22,355 nucleotides of DNA from Christensenella sp. UBA1242 (lineage in GTDB: Bacteria > Bacillota > Clostridia > Christensenellales > UBA1242), in contig DBWI01000009.1 of NCBI GenBank assembly GCA_002308915.1, forward strand, positions 5,719-28,073, given 5' to 3'. Below, piece by piece: positions 6,170 through 13,375 of this stretch. The notes beneath the pieces were generated by a model. It worked only from the letters and a program-made list of their open reading frames with translations, did not search any database and was not told where the DNA came from. Within the stretch, counting starts at the first letter, position 1, and each line of letters starts with the position of its first letter. The position numbers and the translations under genes were made by a program.

Positions 6170-6387
6170 TAATGTGGCGAAGTATGGGTTGACGCATGAA
6201 GTTACTTATTTCCTAGCAAGCGGAAAAAGATAATTTATGCCGACTAGTCTTGCTTAAAGCGAGGCGACCAACAAGGCCTTTTATTTTAGGAACCACATAC
6301 AAACACACGGAATAGTGTTGAAGACCAAATAAAAGGGTTACTATAAGTAAACTTGTTGGCAAGCACAAAACAACAGGAGGTAAAAAA
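6170..6387 (+). ncRNA. Structured 5' leader of the S10 operon, candidate autoregulatory r-protein leader
   Basis: About 218 nt of untranslated RNA with extensive complementarity. Domain I is an interrupted hairpin: 6188-6190/6242-6244, 6194-6197/6237-6240, 6199-6204/6231-6236, 6205-6207/6227-6229, 6209-6213/6222-6226, with an 8-nt loop TAGCAAGC. Domain II is 6247-6253/6259-6265 (7 bp, two G-U). Domain III is CCAACAAG (6268-6275) with CTTGTTGG (6352-6359), enclosing the 10-bp stem 6277-6286/6327-6336 and a small hairpin 6338-6342/6346-6350. The Shine-Dalgarno AGGAGG is at 6375-6380. No internal U-tract terminator is seen. Ribosomal operons are commonly controlled by a product binding its leader (L4 in E. 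coli S10); which protein, if any, acts here is unknown. Confidence 0.65.
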
Positions 6388-6696
6388 ATGGCAGCACAAA
6401 AAATTAGAATCAAATTAAAGTCTTACGACCATACACTTCTTGATCAAGCATGTGTTAGAATAATTAACACAGCAAGCAAGAGTGGTGCCAAAGTGGTAGG
6501 ACCAGTTCCACTTCCAACAGACAAGGAAGTTGTAACAGTTATTCGTTCACCACACAAGCATAAAGACAGTCGTGAACAATTTGAATCTAGAACACACAAG
6601 AGAATGATTGATGTGTATCCAACATCACCAAAGCAAACTGATGCATTTATGAAATTAGATTTGCCAGCTGGTGTAGAAATTAAAATCGAACTATAA
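6388..6696 (+). CDS. rpsJ: Ribosomal protein uS10
   Basis: A 102-residue small-subunit head protein, also NusE, which joins NusB in antitermination complexes. Sequence such as KIRIKLKSYDHTLLDQ at the start, VVGPVPLPT, and SREQFESRTHKRMIDVYP are diagnostic. AGGAGG lies 7 nt before the ATG. First gene of the long operon, directly behind the structured leader. The str operon genes that often precede it in Firmicutes are not here; tadA and a terminator lie upstream. Confidence 0.98.
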   Translation: MAAQKIRIKLKSYDHTLLDQACVRIINTASKSGAKVVGPVPLPTDKEVVTVIRSPHKHKDSREQFESRTHKRMIDVYPTSPKQTDAFMKLDLPAGVEIKIEL

Positions 6697-6711
6697 GGAA
6701 AGGAGAAGAAA

Positions 6712-7344
6712 ATGGAAAAAGCTATAATAGGCAAAAAACTTGGTATGACACAAATCTTCACACCTGATGGTTTGGTTGTCCCAGTAACAGTTGTAGAAGC
6801 TGGTCCTTGCAAAGTCGTTCAAGTAAAAACACTTGCAAAGGAAGGCTATAACAGTGTTGTTGTTGCTTTTGACGAAACAAAGGAAGCAAGAGTAAACAAA
6901 GCACAACTTGGAACATTCAAAAAAGCGAATGTTTCAGCACACAGAGTATTGAGAGAATTAAAATTAGACAATGCTCAAAATTATGAAATCGGTTCAGATA
7001 TCAAATGTGATATCTTCAACGAAAAAGACAAAGTTGATGTAACTGGTTTAACAAGAGGTCGTGGATTTACTGGTGTTATTCAAAAGTGGAATCAACACAG
7101 ATTAAAAATGACACACGGTACAGGCCCTGTTCACAGAGAAGTAGGTTCTATGGGTGCAAACAGTACTCCATCAAGAGTATTCAAAAACAAACACCTTGCA
7201 GGACACTATGGTCACGAGAGAGTAACAATTCAAAACTTAGAAGTTGTTAAGGTCGATTCTGCTCGTAATTTACTACTCATCAAAGGTTGCATACCTGGTC
7301 CAAGAGGAACAGTTGTAACAGTTAATGAGTCAGTTAAAGGTTAA
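6712..7344 (+). CDS. rplC: Ribosomal protein uL3
   Basis: A 210-residue early-assembly large-subunit protein whose extension reaches toward the peptidyl transferase centre. It begins EKAIIGKKLGMTQIF, and has GLTRGRGFTGVIQKW and HGTGPVHREVGSMGANS in the central loop, then GHYGHERVTIQNLEVV. The ribosome binding site is GGAAAGGAG. Normal length (about 207-212). It sits 15 nt after rpsJ in the standard S10 order. Confidence 0.98.
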   Translation: MEKAIIGKKLGMTQIFTPDGLVVPVTVVEAGPCKVVQVKTLAKEGYNSVVVAFDETKEARVNKAQLGTFKKANVSAHRVLRELKLDNAQNYEIGSDIKCDIFNEKDKVDVTGLTRGRGFTGVIQKWNQHRLKMTHGTGPVHREVGSMGANSTPSRVFKNKHLAGHYGHERVTIQNLEVVKVDSARNLLLIKGCIPGPRGTVVTVNESVKG

Positions 7345-7356
7345 AGGAGTTAACTA

Positions 7357-7980
7357 ATGAAAGCAAAAGTTTTTAATATGCAAAATGCCGAAGTTGGCTC
7401 AATAACATTAAAAGACAGTGTATTTGGTGTTGAATACAACGAACCACTTATTCATGAAGTAGTAGTTGCTTACAACGCAAATAACAGACAAGGAACAAAA
7501 TCAGCACTCACAAGAAGTGAAGTTCAAGGACATGCTAAAAAACCTTACAAACAAAAACACACAGGACATGCAAGACAAGGTTCAACAAAAGGTCCACAAT
7601 TCATTGGTGGTGGCGTTGTATTTGCTCCAAAGCCAAGAGATTTCTCAAAGAAAGTTAACAAGTTTGCAAAACGTGAAGCACTTTTATCAGCACTTTCACA
7701 AAAACTTGCTCAAAAAGAAATTGTTATCTTGGATGAGTTCAAACTTAATGAACCAAAAACAAAAGAAGTACAAGCATTCCTTGATGCATTCAAGTTTGAT
7801 GCAAGCACTTTGATTGTATTAGATGAAAGAAATGCTGATGTTTTAAGAGCAACAAACAATCTTCCAAGAACAGCAGTTACAACATCTGCTCTCTTGAATG
7901 TTTATGAAGTAGTTGCAAACAAACAAGTAGTTCTCACAAAGTCAGCCGTTAAAAAATTAGAGGAGGCTTATGCAGAATAA
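7357..7980 (+). CDS. rplD: Ribosomal protein uL4
   Basis: A 207-residue large-subunit protein lining the exit tunnel. It has the tunnel-loop signature with GTKSALTRSEVQGHAKKPYKQK and the Gly-rich GPQFIGGGVVFAPKPRDF region. C-terminal VLTKSAVKKLEE is typical. In gammaproteobacteria L4 represses its own operon through the leader, which makes it one candidate ligand for the leader at 6170-6387; this is inference only. The stop TAA overlaps the rplW ATG by one base. Confidence 0.98.
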   Translation: MKAKVFNMQNAEVGSITLKDSVFGVEYNEPLIHEVVVAYNANNRQGTKSALTRSEVQGHAKKPYKQKHTGHARQGSTKGPQFIGGGVVFAPKPRDFSKKVNKFAKREALLSALSQKLAQKEIVILDEFKLNEPKTKEVQAFLDAFKFDASTLIVLDERNADVLRATNNLPRTAVTTSALLNVYEVVANKQVVLTKSAVKKLEEAYAE

Positions 7981-8282
7981 TGAAAGCACACGACGTTATT
8001 GTTAAACCTATCCTTACAGAAAAATCTTATTCAGGAATTCAAAACAAAGTTTACACTTTTAGAGTTGCTCCTGGTGCAAACAAAGTTCAAATTCGTAAAG
8101 CAGTTGAAGAAATCTTCAATGTTCAAGTAGAAAAAGTTAACACTGTAAAGGTTAAGGGTAAAGAAAAATCACAAAATACAAGACAAGGAAGAACAGTTGG
8201 TAAAACTAGTGATTACACAAAAGCAATTGTAACACTTAAAGCAGATAGCAAGCCAATTGCATTCTTTGAGAGTCTATCATAA
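7980..8282 (+). CDS. rplW: Ribosomal protein uL23
   Basis: A 100-residue protein at the tunnel exit, docking site for trigger factor and SRP. It starts KAHDVIVKPILTEKSY and has YTFRVAPGANKVQIRKAVE and VNTVKVKGK. It begins on the last base of the rplD stop. Its apparent Shine-Dalgarno AGGAGG (7961-7966) is 13 nt away and is closer to an out-of-frame ATG at 7970, so coupling to rplD translation is probably important. Confidence 0.97.
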   Translation: MKAHDVIVKPILTEKSYSGIQNKVYTFRVAPGANKVQIRKAVEEIFNVQVEKVNTVKVKGKEKSQNTRQGRTVGKTSDYTKAIVTLKADSKPIAFFESLS

Positions 8283-8299
8283 AAGGAGATAAGTTAGTT

Positions 8300-9127
8300 A
8301 TGGCAGTTAAATCAAGTAAACCTACATCTGCTGGTCGTAGATTCTACACTTCAGCAACTTTTGAAGAAGTAACTAAATTTACTCCTGAAAAAAGTTTGCT
8401 TGCAGTAAAGAAGAAAACAGCAGGCAGAAATGTTAGCGGAAAAATAACAGTTCGTCATATTGGTGGCGGAAATAGACAAAAATATAGAATTATTGACTTT
8501 AAGCGTAACAAAGATGGTATTCAAGCAAAAGTAGTTGGCATTGAATACGATCCAAACCGTAGTGCTTATATTGCATTGCTTGTATACGCAGATGGTGAAA
8601 AGAGATACATCTTGGCTCCACTTGGTTTGAGTGTAGGTGATACACTTATGAGTGGTCCTGATGCAGAAATAAAAGTCGGAAATGCACTTCCACTTGCAAA
8701 TATACCTGTTGGTAGCGTTATTCACAATGTTGAACTTAATGCTGGCAAAGGTGGACAACTTGGAAGAAGTGCTGGTGTTGAAATCAGCTTAATGGCAAAA
8801 GAAGGCAAATATGCAACTCTTCGTATGCCAAGTGGCGAAATGAGAAAAGTTCTTTTAACTTGCAGAGCAACAATTGGAACAGTTGGTAATGTTGACCATG
8901 AACTTGTTTCACTTGGAAAAGCTGGAAGAAAGAGACATATGGGAACTCGTCCTACCGTTCGTGGTGTTGTTATGAACCCTAATGATCACCCACATGGTGG
9001 TGGTGAAGGTAAGAGCCCTGTTGGACATAAGACACCTCTTACACCTTGGGGCAAACCAGCTCTTGGCTTGAAGACAAGAAAGAGAAATAAAGCTTCAAAT
9101 AAATTAATTGTTAAAAGAGTTAATTAG
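8300..9127 (+). CDS. rplB: Ribosomal protein uL2
   Basis: A 275-residue core protein needed for subunit association and peptidyl transferase centre structure. Signature stretches are visible: VRHIGGGNRQKYRIIDFKR, GSVIHNVELNAGKGGQL, and near the C-terminus VVMNPNDHPHGGGEGKSPVG, which holds the conserved PHGGGEG His. C-terminal KTRKRNKASNKLIVKR is typical. Length is normal (about 275-277). Ribosome binding site AAAGGAG, spacing about 11 nt. Confidence 0.98.
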   Translation: MAVKSSKPTSAGRRFYTSATFEEVTKFTPEKSLLAVKKKTAGRNVSGKITVRHIGGGNRQKYRIIDFKRNKDGIQAKVVGIEYDPNRSAYIALLVYADGEKRYILAPLGLSVGDTLMSGPDAEIKVGNALPLANIPVGSVIHNVELNAGKGGQLGRSAGVEISLMAKEGKYATLRMPSGEMRKVLLTCRATIGTVGNVDHELVSLGKAGRKRHMGTRPTVRGVVMNPNDHPHGGGEGKSPVGHKTPLTPWGKPALGLKTRKRNKASNKLIVKRVN

Positions 9128-9138
9128 GAGATAGTAAT

Positions 9139-9420
9139 ATGAGTAGATCATTAAAGAAAAAACCATATGTTTACCCAAGACTCTTAAAAAGAGTTGCAGA
9201 AATGGATCCAAGTAACAAAAAACCAATCAAAACTTGGTCTCGTTCATCTGTAATATATCCAGAATTTGTTGGTTATACATTTGCTGTTCACAATGGAAAG
9301 AAGCACATTCCTGTATATTGTACTGCAGAAATGGTTGGCCACAAACTTGGTGAATTTGCACCAACAAGAACTTTCAAAGGCCATGCAGGCAAAAAGTCGA
9401 CAACAGCAGGTGCAAAGTAG
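9139..9420 (+). CDS. rpsS: Ribosomal protein uS19
   Basis: A 93-residue small-subunit head protein that forms a complex with S13. It begins SRSLKKKPYVYPRLLKRV and has the conserved TWSRSSVIYPEFVGYTFAVH and GHKLGEFAPTRTFKGHAG segments. Normal length. Ribosome binding site TTAGGAGATAG before the ATG; 11 nt after rplB and 9 nt before rplV. Confidence 0.98.
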   Translation: MSRSLKKKPYVYPRLLKRVAEMDPSNKKPIKTWSRSSVIYPEFVGYTFAVHNGKKHIPVYCTAEMVGHKLGEFAPTRTFKGHAGKKSTTAGAK

Positions 9421-9429
9421 GAGTAAGAT

Positions 9430-9816
9430 ATGGCAACAAGAATTAGAGAAAAAGCAGAAGCGAGAAAACAAGCACAAGAAACTCGCCCACATGCAGTAGT
9501 AAAATATGTAAGAATGAGTCCTTCAAAGGTAAGAATTGTACTTGATACAATTCGTGGAAGAAAAGCTGAAGAAGCTTTGGCTATTCTTGAAAACTCAACA
9601 ACACAAGCAGCAGAAGTTTGTCTCAAATTATTAAAATCAGCCATTGCAAATGGTGAATATAAGGGATTAAACAGAGCTGATTTGGTTGTAGAAGAGTGTT
9701 ATACAGGCGCTGGTCCAACACTTAAGAGATTGGATATCCGTGCTAGAGGTAGAGCTAACAGATTATTAAAGAGAACATGTCACATTACCATTATACTTGG
9801 TAATGCTAAAGCGTAG
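9430..9816 (+). CDS. rplV: Ribosomal protein uL22, with short N-terminal extension
   Basis: A 128-residue large-subunit protein whose beta-hairpin lines the exit tunnel. The core begins around residue 18 (ETRPHAVVKYVRMSPSKVR). C-terminal YTGAGPTLKRLDIRARGRAN matches the hairpin region. Most bacterial L22 are about 110-115 residues; the extra is a charged Lys/Arg/Glu-rich N-terminal helix of about 16 residues. The start has GTAGGAG 8 nt upstream and is the only one with a ribosome binding site, so the extension appears real. Confidence 0.96.
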   Translation: MATRIREKAEARKQAQETRPHAVVKYVRMSPSKVRIVLDTIRGRKAEEALAILENSTTQAAEVCLKLLKSAIANGEYKGLNRADLVVEECYTGAGPTLKRLDIRARGRANRLLKRTCHITIILGNAKA

Positions 9817-9831
9817 GAAAGGAGGCAAAAG

Positions 9832-10506
9832 ATGGGTCAAAAAGTTAGTCCAATCGGATACAGAGTAGGAATTAACAAGCCATGGGATTCAACATGGTAT
9901 GCAAACAAACAAGATTTTGCCAAATTCCTTCTTGAAGATAACAAAATTAGAAAATTCTTTGAAAAGAATTATGCTCAAGCTAACATCTCAAAAGTTGGCA
10001 TTGAGAGAACAAAAGAAAGATTAGTTCTTAATATTTATTCAGGTCGTCCAGCAGTTCTTATTGGACAAAAAGGTGCAAATATTGAAGTTATTAAAAAACA
10101 AATTTCAAAGATTATTGAACCTACAAAAAATCTTGTTATAAATGTTAAAGAAGTTAAAAAACCAGATCTTGATGCAACTTTAGTTGCTGAAGGAATTGTA
10201 CAACAACTTGAGAAGCGTGTTGCTTATAAGAGAGCTTTAAAACAAGCACTCCAAAGAGTTATGAAAGCTGGTGCAAAAGGTTGTAAAGTTAGAGTAAGTG
10301 GTGTTGTTAATGGTGCTAATACCATTGGAACAAGTGAAACATATATGGAAGGTTCACTTCCACTTCAAACAATCAGAGCAGACATTGATTATGGTGTAAC
10401 AGCTGCTTATACAAACTATGGAAAACTTGGTGTTAAAGTTTGGATCTACAAAGGCGACATTTTGGATAAAAAATCTCAAAATGACAACAAAGGAGGACAA
10501 GACTAA
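9832..10506 (+). CDS. rpsC: Ribosomal protein uS3
   Basis: A 224-residue small-subunit protein at the mRNA entry channel, contributing to helicase activity. It starts GQKVSPIGYRVGINKPWDS. A KH domain carries RPAVLIGQKGANIEVIKK (about 73-90). The C-terminal domain has KGCKVRVSGVVNGA and RADIDYGVTAAYTNYGKLGV. Ribosome binding site GGAAAGGAGG. The stop TAA overlaps the rplP ATG by one base. Confidence 0.98.
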   Translation: MGQKVSPIGYRVGINKPWDSTWYANKQDFAKFLLEDNKIRKFFEKNYAQANISKVGIERTKERLVLNIYSGRPAVLIGQKGANIEVIKKQISKIIEPTKNLVINVKEVKKPDLDATLVAEGIVQQLEKRVAYKRALKQALQRVMKAGAKGCKVRVSGVVNGANTIGTSETYMEGSLPLQTIRADIDYGVTAAYTNYGKLGVKVWIYKGDILDKKSQNDNKGGQD

Positions 10507-10937
10507 TGTTAATGCCAAAAAGAGTAAAAAGAAGAAGAGTACATCGTGGCAGAATGACAGGTGTTGCAACAAGAGGTAATACACTTACTTATGGTGACTT
10601 TGGTCTTGTAGCAACTGAGCCATGTTGGATCAAGTCAAATCAAATCGAAGCCGCTCGTATTGCTATGACAAGATATATTAAGCGTGGTGGTAAGGTTTGG
10701 ATTAAAATATTCCCTGATAAACCAGTAACAAAGAAACCAGCTGAAACTCGTATGGGTTCAGGTAAAGGTTCACCAGAATTCTGGGTTGCTGTAGTAAAAC
10801 CAGGTAGAGTTCTCTTTGAAATGCAAGGAATTCCAGAGGCTACTGCAAGAGAAGCATTAAGACTTGCTAGCCACAAACTTCCATGCAAAACAAAGTTTAT
10901 AAAGAGAGAAGAAGGTGGTGCTAACAATGAAAATTAA
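10506..10937 (+). CDS. rplP: Ribosomal protein uL16
   Basis: A 143-residue large-subunit protein at the A-site tRNA pocket. It starts MLMPKRVKRRRVHRGRM, matching the MLxPKR start of the family, then GNTLTYGDFGLVATEPCWI, VWIKIFPDKPVTKKPAETRMG, and GKGSPEFWVAVVKPGRVLFE. GGAGG (10494-10498) is the ribosome binding site, within rpsC. It overlaps rpmC by 11 bases. Confidence 0.98.
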   Translation: MLMPKRVKRRRVHRGRMTGVATRGNTLTYGDFGLVATEPCWIKSNQIEAARIAMTRYIKRGGKVWIKIFPDKPVTKKPAETRMGSGKGSPEFWVAVVKPGRVLFEMQGIPEATAREALRLASHKLPCKTKFIKREEGGANNEN

Positions 10938-11115
10938 AGAATTAAGAAGTTTAACAGTTGAAGAATTAAATCAAAAACTTGTTGACTTAAAACAAGAATT
11001 ATTTAATCTTCGTTTTTCACAAGCAACCGGAAACTTGCCAAATCCAATGCAAATTCACAATGTGAAGAAAGACATTGCAAGAGTTAATACATTATTAAAA
11101 GAGAAAAAGGCGTAG
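10927..11115 (+). CDS. rpmC: Ribosomal protein uL29
   Basis: A 62-residue two-helix protein at the tunnel exit next to L23. Starting at 10927 it reads KIKELRSLTVEELNQKL, the usual L29 opening, and continues with KQELFNLRFSQATGNLPNP. The frame is open to another ATG at 10915, but that adds four residues foreign to the family. The chosen start overlaps the end of rplP by 11 bases, with AAGGTGG upstream as a ribosome binding site. Confidence 0.96.
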   Translation: MKIKELRSLTVEELNQKLVDLKQELFNLRFSQATGNLPNPMQIHNVKKDIARVNTLLKEKKA

Positions 11116-11124
11116 GAGGAAGAT

Positions 11125-11391
11125 ATGGAAAAAGTAGAAAGAAATGATCGTCCAACAAGGCAAGGTATAGTTGTTAGTGCTGGAAAGATGGACAAAACAG
11201 TTGTTGTTGCCATCCAAACTAGCCGTAAACATCCACTTTACAAAAAAGTCGTTAAACAAACAACAAAATTCAAAGCTCATGATGAAAATAATGAATGTGG
11301 ACTTGGTGACACCGTAGAAATTATGGAAACAAGACACTTATCAAAAGATAAATATTATAGAGTTGTTAGAATTGTTGAAAAAGCAAGATAG
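11125..11391 (+). CDS. rpsQ: Ribosomal protein uS17
   Basis: An 88-residue OB-fold primary 16S rRNA-binding protein. Diagnostic stretches are RQGIVVSAGKMDKTVVVAI, SRKHPLYKKVVKQTTKFKAHDE and GDTVEIMETRHLSKDKYYRVV. Normal length. Ribosome binding site AGGAGG precedes the ATG; last gene of the S10 part before rplN. Confidence 0.98.
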   Translation: MEKVERNDRPTRQGIVVSAGKMDKTVVVAIQTSRKHPLYKKVVKQTTKFKAHDENNECGLGDTVEIMETRHLSKDKYYRVVRIVEKAR

Positions 11392-11405
11392 GAGGATATG
11401 CATAT

Positions 11406-11774
11406 ATGGTACAACCACAAACAAGATTAAAAGTTGCAGATAACACAGGCGCAAGACAAATTATGTGTATACGTGTTCTCGGTGGCTCATATAGAAGAAG
11501 CGGAAACATCGGAGATGTTATTGTTGCTTCAGTAAAAAGTGCAACTCCTGGTGGCAGCGTTAAGAAAGGTGATGTTGTTAAGGCAGTTATTGTTAGAACA
11601 TCAAAAGGAATTCGTCGTCCAGATGGTTCACATATTAAATTTGATGATAACGCAGCAGTTATTATTGATAATCAAAAACAACCAAAAGGTACTCGTATCT
11701 TTGGACCAATAGCAAGAGAACTTAGAGATAAGGGATATATGAAGATTATATCACTTGCTCCAGAAGTTATATAG
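11406..11774 (+). CDS. rplN: Ribosomal protein uL14
   Basis: A 122-residue interface protein, exactly the usual length. It begins VQPQTRLKVADNTGARQIM and has PGGSVKKGDVVKAVIVRT and NQKQPKGTRIFGPIARELR. AGGAGG lies 9 nt upstream. An ATG at 11399 is nearer to the Shine-Dalgarno but out of frame. First gene of the spc part; no promoter is evident in the 14-nt gap. Confidence 0.98.
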   Translation: MVQPQTRLKVADNTGARQIMCIRVLGGSYRRSGNIGDVIVASVKSATPGGSVKKGDVVKAVIVRTSKGIRRPDGSHIKFDDNAAVIIDNQKQPKGTRIFGPIARELRDKGYMKIISLAPEVI

Positions 11775-11786
11775 AAGGAGAAATTT

Positions 11787-12200
11787 ATGGCAAAATTATT
11801 TGTTAAATCAGGCGACACAGTTGTTGTAGTTGCAGGAAAAGAAAAAGGTAAACAAGCCAAAGTTTTAGGAGTTTCTCCAAAAGATAGCAGAGTTCTTGTT
11901 GAAGGAGTTAATGTTGTTACAAAACATCAAAAACAAAGATCACAAGAAGATAAGGGCGGTTTAATTAAAAAGAACGCTCCTATTGATGCATCAAACGTTA
12001 TGGTTGTTTGCCCAGATTGTGGAAAAGCAACAAGAGTTGGACACAAAGTTGTTGATGGTAAAAAAGTTAGAGTTTGCAAAAAATGTGGTGCAAGCTTAGA
12101 TAAAGCCATGGCAAAAAAAGTAAAAAAACAAGCTAAAGAAGAAAAAACTTCAGAAGCAAAAACAAAAAAGTCAACTGCCAAGAAGGCAGAAGCTAAGTAG
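11787..12200 (+). CDS. rplX: Ribosomal protein uL24 with Lys-rich C-terminal tail
   Basis: A 137-residue assembly-initiator protein. The KOW domain is at about 5-40 (VKSGDTVVVVAGKEKGKQAKV), followed by KHQKQRSQEDKGGLIKKNAPIDASNVMVV. Two CxxC pairs (Cys75/78 and Cys97/100) suggest a zinc knuckle. The normal L24 end (RVCKKCGASLD) comes at about residue 105. About 32 more residues follow, almost only Lys, Ala, Glu, Ser and Thr. Most bacterial L24 are about 100-115 residues, so the tail is extra. The reading frame and the following rplE spacing (8 nt) argue against a sequencing error. Confidence 0.96.
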   Translation: MAKLFVKSGDTVVVVAGKEKGKQAKVLGVSPKDSRVLVEGVNVVTKHQKQRSQEDKGGLIKKNAPIDASNVMVVCPDCGKATRVGHKVVDGKKVRVCKKCGASLDKAMAKKVKKQAKEEKTSEAKTKKSTAKKAEAK

Positions 12201-12208
12201 GAGGAATA

Positions 12209-12757
12209 ATGAAAAGCAGATTAGCAGTTTTATATAAAGAACAAGTTGTTCCTGCTCTTAGGGAAGAATTTGGTTATAAAAATGTAAATGAAGTTCCAAA
12301 ATTGAGCAAAATCGTTCTCAATATGGGACTTGGTGAAGTTAAAGATAACTCAAAGAGCTTTGGAATTGCTGTTGATGAATTAACAGCAATTGCAGGACAA
12401 AAAGCAGTTGCTACTTATGCAAAAAAGGCTATATCAAACTTCAAAGTTCGTCAAGGCATGAAAGTTGGTGCAAAAGCAACACTTCGTGGTGACAGAATGT
12501 ATGAATTTTTGGATAGACTTATTTCAATAGCTCTTCCAAGAGTTAGAGACTTCAAGGGAGTAAGTACAAAAGCTTTTGATGGAAAAGGTAATTATGCTTT
12601 AGGAATCAAAGAACAACTTATATTCCCAGAAATTGAATATGACAAACTTGATAAAATTAGAGGTCTTGATGTTATATTCGTAACAAGTGCAAAGTCGGAC
12701 AAAGAGGCAAAATCTTTATTAGAAAAGTTAGGTATGCCTTTTAGGACAAGAGGTTAA
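12209..12757 (+). CDS. rplE: Ribosomal protein uL5
   Basis: A 182-residue 5S rRNA-binding protein of the central protuberance. It shows VPKLSKIVLNMGLGEV, GQKAVATYAKKAISNFKVRQGM, VGAKATLRGDRMYEFLDRLI and LGIKEQLIFPEIEYDK. Normal length (about 179-182). Ribosome binding site AGGAGG, which overlaps the rplX stop. Confidence 0.98.
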   Translation: MKSRLAVLYKEQVVPALREEFGYKNVNEVPKLSKIVLNMGLGEVKDNSKSFGIAVDELTAIAGQKAVATYAKKAISNFKVRQGMKVGAKATLRGDRMYEFLDRLISIALPRVRDFKGVSTKAFDGKGNYALGIKEQLIFPEIEYDKLDKIRGLDVIFVTSAKSDKEAKSLLEKLGMPFRTRG

Positions 12758-12768
12758 GGAGAAATAAT

Positions 12769-12954
12769 ATGGCAAAAACAGCATTAAAAGAAAAACAAAA
12801 GAGAAAACAAAAATTCTCAACAAGAGAATATACTCGTTGTTCAATCTGTGGCCGTCCTCACTCTGTTTTAAAGAAATATGGCATTTGCAGAATATGTTTT
12901 AGAGAACTTGCATCAAAGGGCGAAATCCCAGGTGTAAAGAAGGCTAGTTGGTAA
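12769..12954 (+). CDS. rpsN: Ribosomal protein uS14, zinc-binding short form
   Basis: A 61-residue S14 of the Zn (C+) type. Cys24 and Cys27 in CSICGRPH and Cys40 and Cys43 in CRICFREL form the zinc site. Needed late in 30S head assembly. The zinc-free paralogue of about 89-101 residues is not in this window. Ends KKASW as is typical. Confidence 0.98.
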   Translation: MAKTALKEKQKRKQKFSTREYTRCSICGRPHSVLKKYGICRICFRELASKGEIPGVKKASW

Positions 12955-12967
12955 GGAGGAATAAGAG

Positions 12968-13366
12968 ATGATTTTAACAGATCCAATCGCAGATATGCTT
13001 ACCCGTATTCGCAACGGACTAACGGCTAAGCACAAAGAAGTAATCGTTCCTGCTTCAAAAGAAAAAGTTGCTATTCTTAACATTCTTAAAGAAGAAGGTT
13101 ATATCAAAGAAGCAGCTCTTAAAGAAGAAGGACACATAAAGAATATTGTTGTTACATTAAAATATGATAACAATGGCGAAAGTGTAATTCAAGGTCTTAG
13201 AAGAATATCTAAACCAGGACTTAGAGTTTATGCAGAAAAAGATAAACTTCCAAAGGTTATTGATGGACTTGGAATTGCAATTATTTCAACAAATAAAGGT
13301 ATATTAACAGATAAGCAAGCTCGTTCACAAAATGTTGGTGGCGAAGTGTTGGCTTTTGTATGGTAG
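12968..13366 (+). CDS. rpsH: Ribosomal protein uS8
   Basis: A 132-residue primary 16S rRNA-binding protein. It opens with DPIADMLTRIRNG and ends with GILTDKQARSQNVGGEVLAFVW, close to the family's final GGEVLC.VW. Cys is replaced by Ala in that motif. Normal length. In E. coli S8 represses the spc operon; no matching site is recognised here. Confidence 0.97.
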   Translation: MILTDPIADMLTRIRNGLTAKHKEVIVPASKEKVAILNILKEEGYIKEAALKEEGHIKNIVVTLKYDNNGESVIQGLRRISKPGLRVYAEKDKLPKVIDGLGIAIISTNKGILTDKQARSQNVGGEVLAFVW

Positions 13367-13375
13367 GAGGAAAAT

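Noticed and set aside
6164..6277. GCCTTGT (6164-6170) is a perfect complement of ACAAGGC (6271-6277) and could close the leader.
   Set aside because: Given the TATAAT at 6158-6163, these bases are mostly upstream of the expected transcription start, so they would not be in the RNA.
6170..6387. The region after tadA could be the SRP RNA (often a neighbour of tadA in Firmicutes) or a T-box leader.
   Set aside because: No SRP GGAA/AGCAGG-type apical motif and no T-box consensus or terminator/antiterminator pair were found; it leads directly into rpsJ.
7466..7813. A 115-codon + strand frame within rplD.
   Set aside because: Lys/Gln/Leu-rich shadow of rplD in another frame, no proper ribosome binding site.
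8351..8758. Long open frames on the minus strand inside ribosomal genes (for example 8351-8758, 14203-14610, 3753-4166).
   Set aside because: They lie antisense to clearly conserved genes, have no family features, and reflect low-stop codon usage of the opposite strand.
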